Positions 1 to 9,055 of a DNA stretch of 64,000 nucleotides are shown here, in pieces. Position 1 is the first letter of the stretch, and each line of letters opens with the position of its first letter. This DNA comes from Candidatus Praeruminimicrobium purgamenti. GTDB lineage: Bacteria; Elusimicrobiota; Endomicrobiia; Endomicrobiales; Endomicrobiaceae. The translations under genes were made by a program, and so were the position numbers. The stretch spans positions 248,001-312,000 of the forward strand of contig JAHDQW010000001.1 of the NCBI GenBank assembly GCA_018433585.1, in the 5' to 3' direction. A model generated the notes under the pieces. The model did no database searches. It was not told where the DNA came from and worked only from the letters and a program-made list of their open reading frames with translations.

Positions 1-1
1 A

Positions 2-1861
2 AAAAAATATTTTCTTAAACAGCAGGCAGATACCTTTATCGGAAGAGAAAATTTATCCCCGAGAGGAATTGAAAACGATATAGTTCTTGCCGGAGATATG
101 ACTGTTTCAAAAGGGCATGCAAAAATAACATCCGTGCAGGATAAATATACAATTACCGATATCGGAAGTACGGGCGGCGTAGCCGTAAACGGAGTAAAAG
201 TAGGACAGCTTAACAGTGCTTCGCTGCTGTTGGGTGATGAAATATCAATCGGCAGAACAATTTTCAGAGTAGTTGATTATTTCAATGAAAATTATTCTAT
301 GCCTTGCAAACAAAAAATATTTATTTTAAAGGCTTTAAAAATAATTCAGCTGATAATAATGCTGCTTATATTGGCGGTTTCTACTACGGCTATAGGCATC
401 GGATACAGCGGTCTGTCTTTATTAAGATCATCTTCTGATAAAGTAAGTTTGTCAATAGATTCAGAATGGTCTAAAGATATTCCTATGAAAGCTGATTCCG
501 AAACTTACGGAATTTCATCAACGCCTGTTATAGCAGATTTTGACAATGACGGAGTAAATGACATTGCTATGTTAAGCAGTGCAGGTTTCTTGTATGCCTG
601 GAGCGGCGCTACGGGCGAACGTTTTTGGAAACCTGTTGAAATTTATAATTCAGGTATAGCGTCATTGGTTGTTGACGATATAAATAACGATAATATTCCT
701 GATATAATAGCTGTTTCAGATTCGTCTCTGCTTTATATAATAGACGGGCAGACAGGCAATATTATCCGCAGAGAAATTTTGGGAGGCGTTATATCGGAAA
801 CAACTCCTGTAGTCTGTGACTTAGATTCAGACGGAAAAAAAGATGTTGTAGTTGTTTCTGAAGACGGAACGGTTCACTTCTTGTATTCTCCTGGATTTGA
901 CAGCAGTTATGTCAGATATTCGGAGTTTATAGACGGTCCTCTTTATTCAAGCCCTGTAATTTTAACCAGAAAAGATTTTTCGCCTTTCGTAGTTATTGCA
1001 AATTATGACAGTAAAGTTTATTTTATAGACGGCAAATCAAGAACAAAGAAAACCGTTAACCTTTTGGAAAGCAGCGGGAAAGCTCATTTAATTGCCGGCG
1101 CGCCGGCAATAGGAGACATAAACGGGGATGGTATTGATGAAGTTATCGTACAGTCAAATTTGCCTCAATATGTTTCTGCGATAGATACGACAAAATTTTC
1201 TGTTATGTGGACATATTTTGTGGAACCGACTCCTCCTGCTGGTTTAAAATTTAACAGCAGCCCTATCGTTACGGATTTAACAGGAGACGGAATAGCCGAT
1301 GTTATGATTGTTTCCGCAAACGGAACAGTTCAGGCTTTAAAAGGCAATACTACTTATCCTTCTGGAGAGTTGTTGTGGAAAATGCCTATTCCTGACGCAA
1401 AAAGAATTTTATCATCTCCGTCCGCATTTGATTTTGACAAAGACGGAATTGTCGATATCGCTTTCGGTACTGAAGACGGAAGGATAGTTATAGCTAAGAG
1501 CAATATAAAGAGAAAAGAAATGGAAGTTATAACCGATATTAAAGCCAGCAATTCACCGATTACGTCAACTCCTTTAATTGCCGATATAAACGGAGATAAA
1601 AATATTGAAATAGTGTATACAAATATACAGGATTCAATACAGGTATTGAACACTAATGTCAAAACCATTAAGAATCTTAGAATTTGGCCTATGTTTTTGG
1701 CAAATGCGCAACATACATCAGAAGTGTCGCTGGAGCATTTTAAAAAGAATTATATGAAAATGATAATATTCGGAATTGTTTTATTTATTCTGCTGATATT
1801 TATAAAAATCAAAGGGATAATAAAAAAATCGAAAAAGAGAGTTAAGGTTATATATTTATGA
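2..1861 (+). CDS. FHA domain membrane protein with extracytoplasmic FG-GAP/VCBS-type beta-propeller (5' end outside window)
   Basis: The reading frame is open from base 2 and no stop separates it from the left edge, so the gene begins upstream; the first internal ATG at 98 lies inside the FHA fold. The visible N-terminus has FHA hallmarks (FIGREN, then SKGHAKI, then GSTGGVAVNG), a phosphothreonine-binding domain. A membrane segment follows around nt 325-400. About seven Asp-rich calcium-blade repeats come next, for example DFDNDGVNDIAM, DLDSDGKKDVVVV and DINGDGIDEVIV, as in FG-GAP/integrin-like propellers. A second hydrophobic segment and a basic tail close the protein. The FHA part should be cytoplasmic and the propeller outside the inner membrane. 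The gene overlaps the PP2C phosphatase by 4 nt, which suggests a phospho-signalling pair. The ligand is unknown. Confidence 0.85.
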   Translation, partial: KKYFLKQQADTFIGRENLSPRGIENDIVLAGDMTVSKGHAKITSVQDKYTITDIGSTGGVAVNGVKVGQLNSASLLLGDEISIGRTIFRVVDYFNENYSMPCKQKIFILKALKIIQLIIMLLILAVSTTAIGIGYSGLSLLRSSSDKVSLSIDSEWSKDIPMKADSETYGISSTPVIADFDNDGVNDIAMLSSAGFLYAWSGATGERFWKPVEIYNSGIASLVVDDINNDNIPDIIAVSDSSLLYIIDGQTGNIIRREILGGVISETTPVVCDLDSDGKKDVVVVSEDGTVHFLYSPGFDSSYVRYSEFIDGPLYSSPVILTRKDFSPFVVIANYDSKVYFIDGKSRTKKTVNLLESSGKAHLIAGAPAIGDINGDGIDEVIVQSNLPQYVSAIDTTKFSVMWTYFVEPTPPAGLKFNSSPIVTDLTGDGIADVMIVSANGTVQALKGNTTYPSGELLWKMPIPDAKRILSSPSAFDFDKDGIVDIAFGTEDGRIVIAKSNIKRKEMEVITDIKASNSPITSTPLIADINGDKNIEIVYTNIQDSIQVLNTNVKTIKNLRIWPMFLANAQHTSEVSLEHFKKNYMKMIIFGIVLFILLIFIKIKGIIKKSKKRVKVIYL

Positions 1862-3270
1862 TATTCCTAAATAATGCTAAAACAGATACCGGTGTTCTAA
1901 GGACTGAAAACCAGGATTCTTTCGGGGTTTGTCCTGAAAAAAATTTTTTCTTTGTCTGCGACGGAATGGGCGGCGGAGTTGCCGGCGATTTCGCCAGTAA
2001 ATATGCCGTAAGCGTAATATTGTCGTCGTTTTTGAAACTTTCAAATGAAGAATGTTTCTCTATAGTAGGCGACAAGTTCGCTTTGTTTGACGAGAAAATT
2101 ATCAGACCTGCAGCCGCAATAAAACTTGCAAATAAGGCTTTGAATAATTTAACGCTGAGATACCCTAAGCTTTCCGGCATGGGGACAACCTTCACAGGCG
2201 TTTGGTTTGAAAGAGAAACGGCGCTGCTGCATATATATAATGTCGGAGACAGCAGAGTATACCGCGTAAGAAACGGAAGCATAAAACTTTTGACCGAAGA
2301 CCATTCAAAAATTAAAGAATTAATAGATAACGGTAAAATGACAGAGGAAGAAGCTAAAACGGCAGAGATTCAGAGTATGATAACAAGAGCTCTTGGAATT
2401 ATGCCTACCGTGAAAGTTGATTACAAAGCCGAAGTTGTTAAACCCGGCGATATTTATATTTTATGTACTGACGGTCTTAACGGAGAAATAAGCGATTTTA
2501 CGATCAATGATATTGTCAGTTTGCATAAACCTAACATATCTTCGATTTCAAGTGAACTTATTTTGGCTGCAAACAATGCTGGCGGAAGAGATAATACTAC
2601 AGTAATTACCCTGTATGCTCAGGATGAACAGGATTTTAGTGCTCAGATTCCTTTGACAGTGCAGCAAAATATTGTTACTTTTGATGATGAACAGCACGAA
2701 GAGTCTTTAAAAGAAGATTTTGTAATACACAGACTTGAAAAAAATTTTAATGTTGAAATACCTAAGCTTGCAAAACAAAAGAACTTTTTTGCTAATCCTT
2801 TTGTTATTGCAATAATGCTTGTGCTTTTGCTCGTTATAGGCATTTTCTTACATTCATCTTTTTCTAAAAAAGAACAAAAGAGCATAGTTGAACTGACCGG
2901 AAACGTTTCAGGCCTTAAACTTGATGTAAGAACATTATCTAAAGAAAAAATGGAAGAAATACAAAAAACAGAAGACCAGGTCTTTAGAATGCAAATTCTT
3001 CAGGATTGCAGAAGAAACAAAGATTTAATGACGATTCCTATGTCAAATGTTACAATAATGCTTGAAAGTAACGGGCAAAATAAGTTTATGGGATTATCAA
3101 GTTATATACCTTTGGAGATAAAGCTTCCTAAAGGTAAATATCTAATGACGCTTACTTATCCGTCTTATAAAATTCTTGACGAAAATCTGCAGTTAAAAGA
3201 TTCTATAGAAGTATATTTGGAAAATTCGGGATCATTGCAAGATCTTGTAATCCTTATGGTTCCTGATTAA
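1858..3270 (+). CDS. PP2C-family Ser/Thr protein phosphatase with C-terminal membrane anchor
   Basis: A 470-residue protein. The first ~255 residues are a PP2C (PPM, Stp1/PrpC-like) domain with its metal-binding motifs in order: ENQDS, CDGMGGGVAGD, GMGTTF, GDSRVYRV, CTDGLNGEISD and GGRDNTTV. These phosphatases remove phosphate from Ser/Thr using two Mn/Mg ions. A single strong membrane segment lies at about residues 310-332 and is followed by roughly 135 residues that should be extracytoplasmic; part of this looks PEGA-like (LPKGKYLMTLTYP). The start overlaps the FHA gene (ATGA), so the two are translationally coupled. No matching Ser/Thr kinase is seen in the window; it may lie upstream. Confidence 0.9.
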   Translation: MIFLNNAKTDTGVLRTENQDSFGVCPEKNFFFVCDGMGGGVAGDFASKYAVSVILSSFLKLSNEECFSIVGDKFALFDEKIIRPAAAIKLANKALNNLTLRYPKLSGMGTTFTGVWFERETALLHIYNVGDSRVYRVRNGSIKLLTEDHSKIKELIDNGKMTEEEAKTAEIQSMITRALGIMPTVKVDYKAEVVKPGDIYILCTDGLNGEISDFTINDIVSLHKPNISSISSELILAANNAGGRDNTTVITLYAQDEQDFSAQIPLTVQQNIVTFDDEQHEESLKEDFVIHRLEKNFNVEIPKLAKQKNFFANPFVIAIMLVLLLVIGIFLHSSFSKKEQKSIVELTGNVSGLKLDVRTLSKEKMEEIQKTEDQVFRMQILQDCRRNKDLMTIPMSNVTIMLESNGQNKFMGLSSYIPLEIKLPKGKYLMTLTYPSYKILDENLQLKDSIEVYLENSGSLQDLVILMVPD

Positions 3271-3288
3271 AATTTGGAGGGATAGTCG

Positions 3289-3675
3289 ATGGACAATGCA
3301 AAGAAATATAGAATTTTAATCATTGATGACGATAAAGTTTTCTTGGAAACAATGTGTACTATTTTAAGAATGGAAGGCTTTGACGTACATGATGCCGAGA
3401 CTGCAGAAAGCGGTTTTGAAGCTATGGTTAACGTAAGGCCTGATTTAGTCATGCTTGATATAAATTTGCCTGATAAAAACGGGTTTGAAGTTTTGACGTC
3501 AATAAAAAACAGTAAAAATTTTTCAAATATGCCGGTTGTTTTGATAACCGGAGACACTGCAGTTTTAGTTGACCAGGCTTTTGAAAAAGGAGCAGACGAT
3601 TGCTTCTTTAAGCCTATAAATCCTAAAGAAATAATTGCAAGAATAATGAAAATACTGGAACAATATGAAAATTAA
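3289..3675 (+). CDS. Single-domain response regulator (receiver only)
   Basis: A 128-residue protein made only of a CheY-like receiver domain. The acidic pocket is DDD at 13-15, the phospho-acceptor is Asp57 (MLDINLPDKNG), and the conserved Thr (LITGDT) and Lys (FFKPI) are present. There is no output domain, so it must act by protein contact, like CheY or DivK. A strong GGAGG ribosome site lies just upstream of the ATG. It sits between the FHA/PP2C pair and the PorV-TPR gene, whose start it overlaps by 11 nt. No kinase is adjacent; the kinases at 36-39 kb are possible but unproven partners. Confidence 0.92.
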   Translation: MDNAKKYRILIIDDDKVFLETMCTILRMEGFDVHDAETAESGFEAMVNVRPDLVMLDINLPDKNGFEVLTSIKNSKNFSNMPVVLITGDTAVLVDQAFEKGADDCFFKPINPKEIIARIMKILEQYEN

Positions 3676-5833
3676 AAAAATAAGCGTCTTTTTATTTTTT
3701 CTCATCTTTTCGACATCTGCTTTTGCAGATTTTGAAAATTCGTATATTTCCGTTTTAAATCCGGATCCGTATTCACAGTCTCTCGGCGCCAGCATTTTAT
3801 CTTTATCGCCGTCTGTTTTCGGATTATTTGCCAATCCAGCCTCAAATTATAAAAATATATCTAAGGAAATTCAGTTTTCATATGTTTCTGTTTATAACAA
3901 TATTTACGGAGCAAATGCAGGCGTTGTTATACCTACGGAAAAAATAGGTAATTTTTCTTTTATTGCTTCCGGTTTTGAATACAACAAAGATATATCTTCT
4001 TTGGATTTTAAGAATTCAATAATGGTCGCTCTGAATTATGTTTACCCTATCGTGCAGCAATATCCTATATATACAGAAAAAGGCTCTGTGGGTGTTACTT
4101 TTAAATATTATAATTTAAAAATGAAAGATGAAAATGACAAGGATTCATCTTTTTACAGCTGTGATTTCGGATTTATTTATCTTTTGGATTTTATAGACAG
4201 AAATTTGACCGCAGGTTTAGCCGTAAAAAATATAGGTAATGATATGGAAATAAAGAATATTTTTCAAAAACAAACTGAAACGGCTGCAGCATCGGCCAGG
4301 TATCTGATTTCAGAGGATTATAAAGTTTCCTTTATGGCAGATATGGTAAAAAATCTGCATATTACGGATACCGGTTTTGCGTGCGGGTTGGAAACAGTAC
4401 CTTTCTATCCGTTATCTTTAAGAGTCGGATGGAGAGATTACAGGGATAACTTTAACAAGGGTCTTACTGCCGGATTCTCCTTGGATTTTGATAAAGTGCA
4501 TGTCGCTTATTCTTATTCAGACATATTGGATACTTCAGATGATCAGCATACTTTTTCTTTGGGGTTTTATTTCGGAGCAATATCTGATTCAGGCAAAGCG
4601 TATGATCATTATTTAGGTTATTACTTAAATATGGCAAAAGACGCTTATTTAAAAAAGAATTATATTTCCGCAAGGCAGCAGTTTGAAGATATATTATCGA
4701 TTTATCCGGAAGAGCCTGTGGCGAAACATTATCTGCAGCTTTTATCCGATGATTTAGACCAGACTGACAGAGACGTGTCTTCTAAAGTCGATAAATATTT
4801 GGCGAAAGCTGATGTCGCTTTATTGAGAAATAATGTTATCAAAGCAAAAAAATACTATACTAAAATTTTAGTTTTGGATAAGGAAAATGAGCAGGCGCTG
4901 GAAGGACTGAAAAAAGTTGAGGCCGAAGTGGCTGAACAGGAAATTTATAAAAACAGAAAAAAATATGCGAAGGAAATAACTCAGTCATGGGTAAAAGCCA
5001 TGAAATATTTTGACAACGGCGAATTTGTTTATGCAAAAGAAGAACTTTTAAAAATTGTTAAAATAGATCCTTCAAATGCCGGTGCTTTGCAATATTTGGA
5101 TTTTATACAGAAAAAAGTTGACAGAGTTAACGAAATACAGGCTAATGATATTTTTAAGCAGGGAGTAAAAGAATATAATGAAGAAAATTATGAAAAAGCT
5201 TTAACCTTTTTTAATGCCGCTTATATTTCAAGTCCGGATAGAACCGATATAAAAGAGTATATAGACAGCTGTAATGAAAAAATAAACATGCAGAGAAAGA
5301 AAGATACTGCTGCTTTGCCTGCGGCGGTTCCTTCGTCGCCTGCTTCTTCACAGCCGAGTTTTCTTACAAATAAACAGGTTGAAGAACAAATGAAAAGGGT
5401 ATACAATACCGGTTTGGAACAATTCAGCCAGAAAGATTATAATGCCGCTTTAAAAACATTCAATACTTTAAAAACAATGTCTTTGAAAAATAAATTTTTT
5501 GAGTATAACGAACAGATAAAAAATTACATATCGAAATGTAATGAAGCGTTAGCCGATAATCTTTATAATCAGGCAAAAGATCTTGAGATGAAAGAAGAAC
5601 TTGATAAGGCTTATGATATGTACAAAGAAGTACTGAAATATGTTCCTAACCATAAAGAAGCAAAAAAAGAAATGGCAAATTTAAATTCAGTAGTGGCGCA
5701 AAAATATTATGACCAGGGATTAAAGGCTTTTTCTGAAGGGGATAAAGAAAAAGCAGTTGAATATTTAAAACAGTCTTTGGAATATGATCCAAATAAACTT
5801 GAAGCCAAAAGAGCTTTAGACAGGATTAAATAA
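3665..5833 (+). CDS. PorV/UPF0164-like outer-membrane barrel fused to TPR repeats
   Basis: A 722-residue exported protein. A clear signal peptide ends at AFA near residue 22. Residues ~23-300 have alternating beta strands and the phrase LFANPAS, typical of the PorV/PorQ/UPF0164 barrel family. Residues ~310-722 hold multiple tetratricopeptide repeats, such as YFDNGEFVYAKEELLKIV and GVKEYNEENYEKALTFFNA, interrupted by an Ala/Pro/Ser-rich linker near residue 550. The TPR part is probably periplasmic. Barrel-TPR fusions of this kind are known mainly from Elusimicrobiota and related phyla, but the exact role is unknown; scaffolding or secretion is a guess. It overlaps the receiver gene and galT follows after 2 nt. 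Confidence 0.75.
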   Translation: MKIKKISVFLFFLIFSTSAFADFENSYISVLNPDPYSQSLGASILSLSPSVFGLFANPASNYKNISKEIQFSYVSVYNNIYGANAGVVIPTEKIGNFSFIASGFEYNKDISSLDFKNSIMVALNYVYPIVQQYPIYTEKGSVGVTFKYYNLKMKDENDKDSSFYSCDFGFIYLLDFIDRNLTAGLAVKNIGNDMEIKNIFQKQTETAAASARYLISEDYKVSFMADMVKNLHITDTGFACGLETVPFYPLSLRVGWRDYRDNFNKGLTAGFSLDFDKVHVAYSYSDILDTSDDQHTFSLGFYFGAISDSGKAYDHYLGYYLNMAKDAYLKKNYISARQQFEDILSIYPEEPVAKHYLQLLSDDLDQTDRDVSSKVDKYLAKADVALLRNNVIKAKKYYTKILVLDKENEQALEGLKKVEAEVAEQEIYKNRKKYAKEITQSWVKAMKYFDNGEFVYAKEELLKIVKIDPSNAGALQYLDFIQKKVDRVNEIQANDIFKQGVKEYNEENYEKALTFFNAAYISSPDRTDIKEYIDSCNEKINMQRKKDTAALPAAVPSSPASSQPSFLTNKQVEEQMKRVYNTGLEQFSQKDYNAALKTFNTLKTMSLKNKFFEYNEQIKNYISKCNEALADNLYNQAKDLEMKEELDKAYDMYKEVLKYVPNHKEAKKEMANLNSVVAQKYYDQGLKAFSEGDKEKAVEYLKQSLEYDPNKLEAKRALDRIK

Positions 5834-5835
5834 AC

Positions 5836-6837
5836 ATGATAGAATTAAGAAGAGATCCTATATCATCAAGATGGGTAATAATAAATGATAAAAGAGATTT
5901 TGAATATCCTGATCATGAAAATATTAAAATTTTAGATAAGAAACTTTGTCCTTTTTGTCCGGGAAAAGAAAATTTGACGCCTCCGGCATTGGTCGCTTTT
6001 GATAAAAAAGGAAATAGAATTGATTCTTCTTCAAAAGATTGGAATATAAGGGTTATACCTAACAATAAACCGATATTGGCAATAGAAGGAAGCATCAGCA
6101 GAAGAGCTGAAGGCCTTTATGATAAAATGAACGGTGTAGGGGCTCATGAAATTGTCATAGAAACTTCAAGCCACGACAGAAGTATTGACTCTTTCGGAGA
6201 AGAGGCTTTTGCACAAGACATAATTGTTGCCCAAGAAAGAATAAATGATCTTAAAAAAGATTTGCGGTTTGAATATATATCAGTTTTTAAGAATCACGGA
6301 CAGCATGCAGGAGAAACCATTTCTCATCCGCATTTTCAATTGGTGGCATTGTCTATAATCCCAAGGAATATTAAAGATGAAATGGTTACCGCCCAAAAAT
6401 ATTATGAATTCAAAGAAAGATGTTTAATGTGTGATATTATTGAACAGGAATTATCTTCTGGAGCAAGAGTTGTTGCCGAAACTGATTCTTTTTTGGCTTT
6501 TGTTCCTTTTGCGTCAAGATACCCTTTTGAAACATGGATACTGCCTAAAGATCATATGCCTGATTTCAGGACGCTTCATGATAAAAAGAAAATAGATGAA
6601 ATGTCTGCCATATGTATAAGCGTGTTCAGAAGATTATTTAAAGTTTTGGATAATCCGTCTTATAATTTGGTTTTAAAAGCATTGCCTTTGAAACAGGATT
6701 TTTTACAGTATTATCACTGGCATGTGGAAATAGTTCCTAAAATTACAAGATTTACTGGTTTTGAGCTTGGAACGGGAATGTACATCAATCCTACAATACC
6801 TGAAGAGTCCGCAAAGTTTTTGAGGGAAGCGGAATAA
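5836..6837 (+). CDS. galT: Galactose-1-phosphate uridylyltransferase family protein (HIT superfamily)
   Basis: A 333-residue GalT-type nucleotidyltransferase. The N-terminal phrase ELRRDPISSRWVII and the zinc-binding CPFCPG fit the family, as does SHPHFQLVAL carrying the catalytic His-Pro-His; HWHVEIVP supplies further histidines near the C-terminus. The enzyme swaps UMP between UDP-glucose and Gal-1-P. Related family members act as ADP-glucose phosphorylases, and the overlap with glgA (stop and start share one base, TAATG) makes a role in sugar nucleotide and glycogen metabolism likely. The substrate cannot be settled from the sequence. Confidence 0.88.
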   Translation: MIELRRDPISSRWVIINDKRDFEYPDHENIKILDKKLCPFCPGKENLTPPALVAFDKKGNRIDSSSKDWNIRVIPNNKPILAIEGSISRRAEGLYDKMNGVGAHEIVIETSSHDRSIDSFGEEAFAQDIIVAQERINDLKKDLRFEYISVFKNHGQHAGETISHPHFQLVALSIIPRNIKDEMVTAQKYYEFKERCLMCDIIEQELSSGARVVAETDSFLAFVPFASRYPFETWILPKDHMPDFRTLHDKKKIDEMSAICISVFRRLFKVLDNPSYNLVLKALPLKQDFLQYYHWHVEIVPKITRFTGFELGTGMYINPTIPEESAKFLREAE

Positions 6838-8315
6838 TGAATATTTTAATGGTTTCTTCAGAATGCGTTCCTTATGTGAAAGTCGGCGGACTTGCCGATG
6901 TCGTCGGAACTCTTCCGAAATATCTGAAAAAACAAGGTCATGATGTAAGAATCATAATACCTAAATACAGAAGTATAGACGGCGTTAAGTATAATTTGGA
7001 AACTCTTCCTTACAGACTTACCGTTAAAGTCGGTAAAGAACAGGAAAGTTTCAGAATAAAAACTTGTTTGTTGGACGGAAACGTCCCTGTATATTTTATT
7101 GAGAATATGAGATATTTTAACAGGCTTGGCATTTACGGCGACGAGTCAGGAATAGGTTACGGCGATAACAGGGAAAGATATATTTTCTTTTCAAAGGCGG
7201 CTGTAGAAGCTGTAAAAGCAATAATGTTCCGCCCGGATGTTATCCATTGTCATGACTGGCATACAGGGCTTATTCCCGCTTATTTAAAAACGACTCATGC
7301 TAATGACGGCTTTTTTTGGAATACTTCAACAATTTATACTATACACAATATTTCGTACCAGGGAAGTTTTGAAGCTTCGACAACTCTTCCTTTAGCAGGT
7401 TTTTCATGGGAAGATTATAAAAGCGATAAACTTGAGTTCTACAATACATTTAATTTTATGAAGGCAGGTCTTGCTTACGCCGATATTATTTCGACGGTAA
7501 GCCCTACTTATGCGAAAGAAATTCAGGGACCGGCCGGCAACGGAATGGAAGTTGTTTTGCAGGTAAGAGAAAAAGATTTATTCGGTATTCTTAACGGGAT
7601 AGACTATTCTTATTGGAATCCTGCCGATGACAAATACCTGAATGCGAAGTATTCTTCTTCTGATATCAAGAATAAAAGTTTATGTAAAAAACATTTACAG
7701 GAAAAATGCCGTTTTGCAGTCGATGAAAAAGCTTTTGTCATAGGGTGTGTATCAAGGTTTGATTCCCAGAAGGGTTTTGACCTGATAATGGACACAATAA
7801 ACAAAGTTCAGCATTTAAATATTCAAATTGTGGTTTTGGGTTCAGGAGATATGAATATAAGAAACGGATTATTGTATTTAAAACATATATATCCTGAAAA
7901 GGTAAGCGTTTGGACTACTTATAACGAGCCTCTCTCTCATGAGATATATGCTGGAGCCGATGCTTTTTTGATGCCTTCAAAATTTGAACCTTGCGGATTG
8001 AGCCAGATAATATCTCTTGCTTACGGCACAGTTCCTATAGTTAACAAAACCGGCGGACTTGCCGATACAATAATTAATTTTTCGAAAGACAGCCTGTCAG
8101 GCAACGGTTTTGTCTTTGATTTTTCAAAAGGAGAACAGTGTGTGGATGCTGTTATTAACGCTTATAATGTTTACCAGAATCAAACGGTTTGGAATAAAAT
8201 TATAAGCAATGCTTTTTCAAGTAATTATTCCTGGAATAAATCCATGGAACAGTATGAAAACATGTACAACACCGCGGTACAGAAAAGAACGGCATATACA
8301 ATATACCAGATATAA
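6837..8315 (+). CDS. glgA: Glycogen synthase (GT5)
   Basis: A 492-residue GT5 glycosyltransferase. The N-terminal VKVGGLADVVGTLPK holds the KxGGL nucleotide-sugar motif; HCHDWHTGLIP, YTIHNISYQG, VSRFDSQKGFDLI and PSKFEPCGLSQ are classic GlgA segments. It extends alpha-1,4-glucan chains from ADP-glucose (or UDP-glucose). The length matches the family. It is coupled to galT and is the last carbohydrate gene in the run; no glgB, glgC or glgP appears in the window. Confidence 0.95.
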   Translation: MNILMVSSECVPYVKVGGLADVVGTLPKYLKKQGHDVRIIIPKYRSIDGVKYNLETLPYRLTVKVGKEQESFRIKTCLLDGNVPVYFIENMRYFNRLGIYGDESGIGYGDNRERYIFFSKAAVEAVKAIMFRPDVIHCHDWHTGLIPAYLKTTHANDGFFWNTSTIYTIHNISYQGSFEASTTLPLAGFSWEDYKSDKLEFYNTFNFMKAGLAYADIISTVSPTYAKEIQGPAGNGMEVVLQVREKDLFGILNGIDYSYWNPADDKYLNAKYSSSDIKNKSLCKKHLQEKCRFAVDEKAFVIGCVSRFDSQKGFDLIMDTINKVQHLNIQIVVLGSGDMNIRNGLLYLKHIYPEKVSVWTTYNEPLSHEIYAGADAFLMPSKFEPCGLSQIISLAYGTVPIVNKTGGLADTIINFSKDSLSGNGFVFDFSKGEQCVDAVINAYNVYQNQTVWNKIISNAFSSNYSWNKSMEQYENMYNTAVQKRTAYTIYQI

Positions 8316-8317
8316 AA

Positions 8318-9055
8318 ATGAAAAAAATTACAATTAACGTTTCCAGAATATTGAAGGTTTTAACTTTGACGGCTTTAATGGCTCTGTCGTCTTTTATAGC
8401 GCAATATTATCTGAATTTTAAATCTGATAATTCTAAAATGGCCGAAGATTTGAAAATAGCTGTTTTTGTAGACGGGACTGTCGATGAAAAGTCCGCAGTG
8501 TCTGAAATTAACAAGTTTTTTTATTTTAATGTTGTAGATTATGTCGACGAAAGCAGATCTTTTGATAAGGCTGTCGAACTTAATCCTGAACTCAAAAATG
8601 TAGTTCCAGAGAATACGATTTCTTATCCTTGTTACATTCTAGTTAATAATGTGTCAGCTGAAAATATGCAGCAGCTGGAAGAAATTAAAGACCATCTTTC
8701 TTCTCTTTCTTTTGTCAAAGATGTCGTATATGACGCAAAAGCTTTTGAAATGTTTTATAAACGTACCGATTTGCTGTCCGTTTATGAAAAAATTTATTAT
8801 GTTATATCCTTGTTTATTATGACGGTTTTTCTTATAAAACTGTCACTGGCTGTTATAAAAAAAGAATTCAAGGAAATAATTTCCGAGACGGCATACGGAT
8901 GTCTTTCTGCTCTTGCAGGCTATGTCATAATATGTATTTTTGCCGCCATAACTCATAATACGGTTTTTGTTTTATATTGGCATATTTTATTTGTGATTGT
9001 TCCTTTTGGGGCAATTATAAGTTTTATGATGAAAGAATCAAATGTTAAAAATTAA
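8318..9055 (+). CDS. ftsX: FtsX-like cell-division permease protein
   Basis: A 245-residue protein with FtsX topology: a first membrane helix at ~13-31, an extracytoplasmic domain at ~45-145 containing VFVDGTVDEK and a late FVKDVVYD, then three helices at ~157-177, 190-211 and 216-236. FtsX transmits ATP hydrolysis by FtsE to periplasmic murein hydrolase activators. The next gene is an EnvC-like activator overlapping by 14 nt, which supports the call. The usual upstream partner ftsE is absent; glgA occupies that position. Sequence similarity is loose, so it may be a diverged member. Confidence 0.7.
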   Translation: MKKITINVSRILKVLTLTALMALSSFIAQYYLNFKSDNSKMAEDLKIAVFVDGTVDEKSAVSEINKFFYFNVVDYVDESRSFDKAVELNPELKNVVPENTISYPCYILVNNVSAENMQQLEEIKDHLSSLSFVKDVVYDAKAFEMFYKRTDLLSVYEKIYYVISLFIMTVFLIKLSLAVIKKEFKEIISETAYGCLSALAGYVIICIFAAITHNTVFVLYWHILFVIVPFGAIISFMMKESNVKN

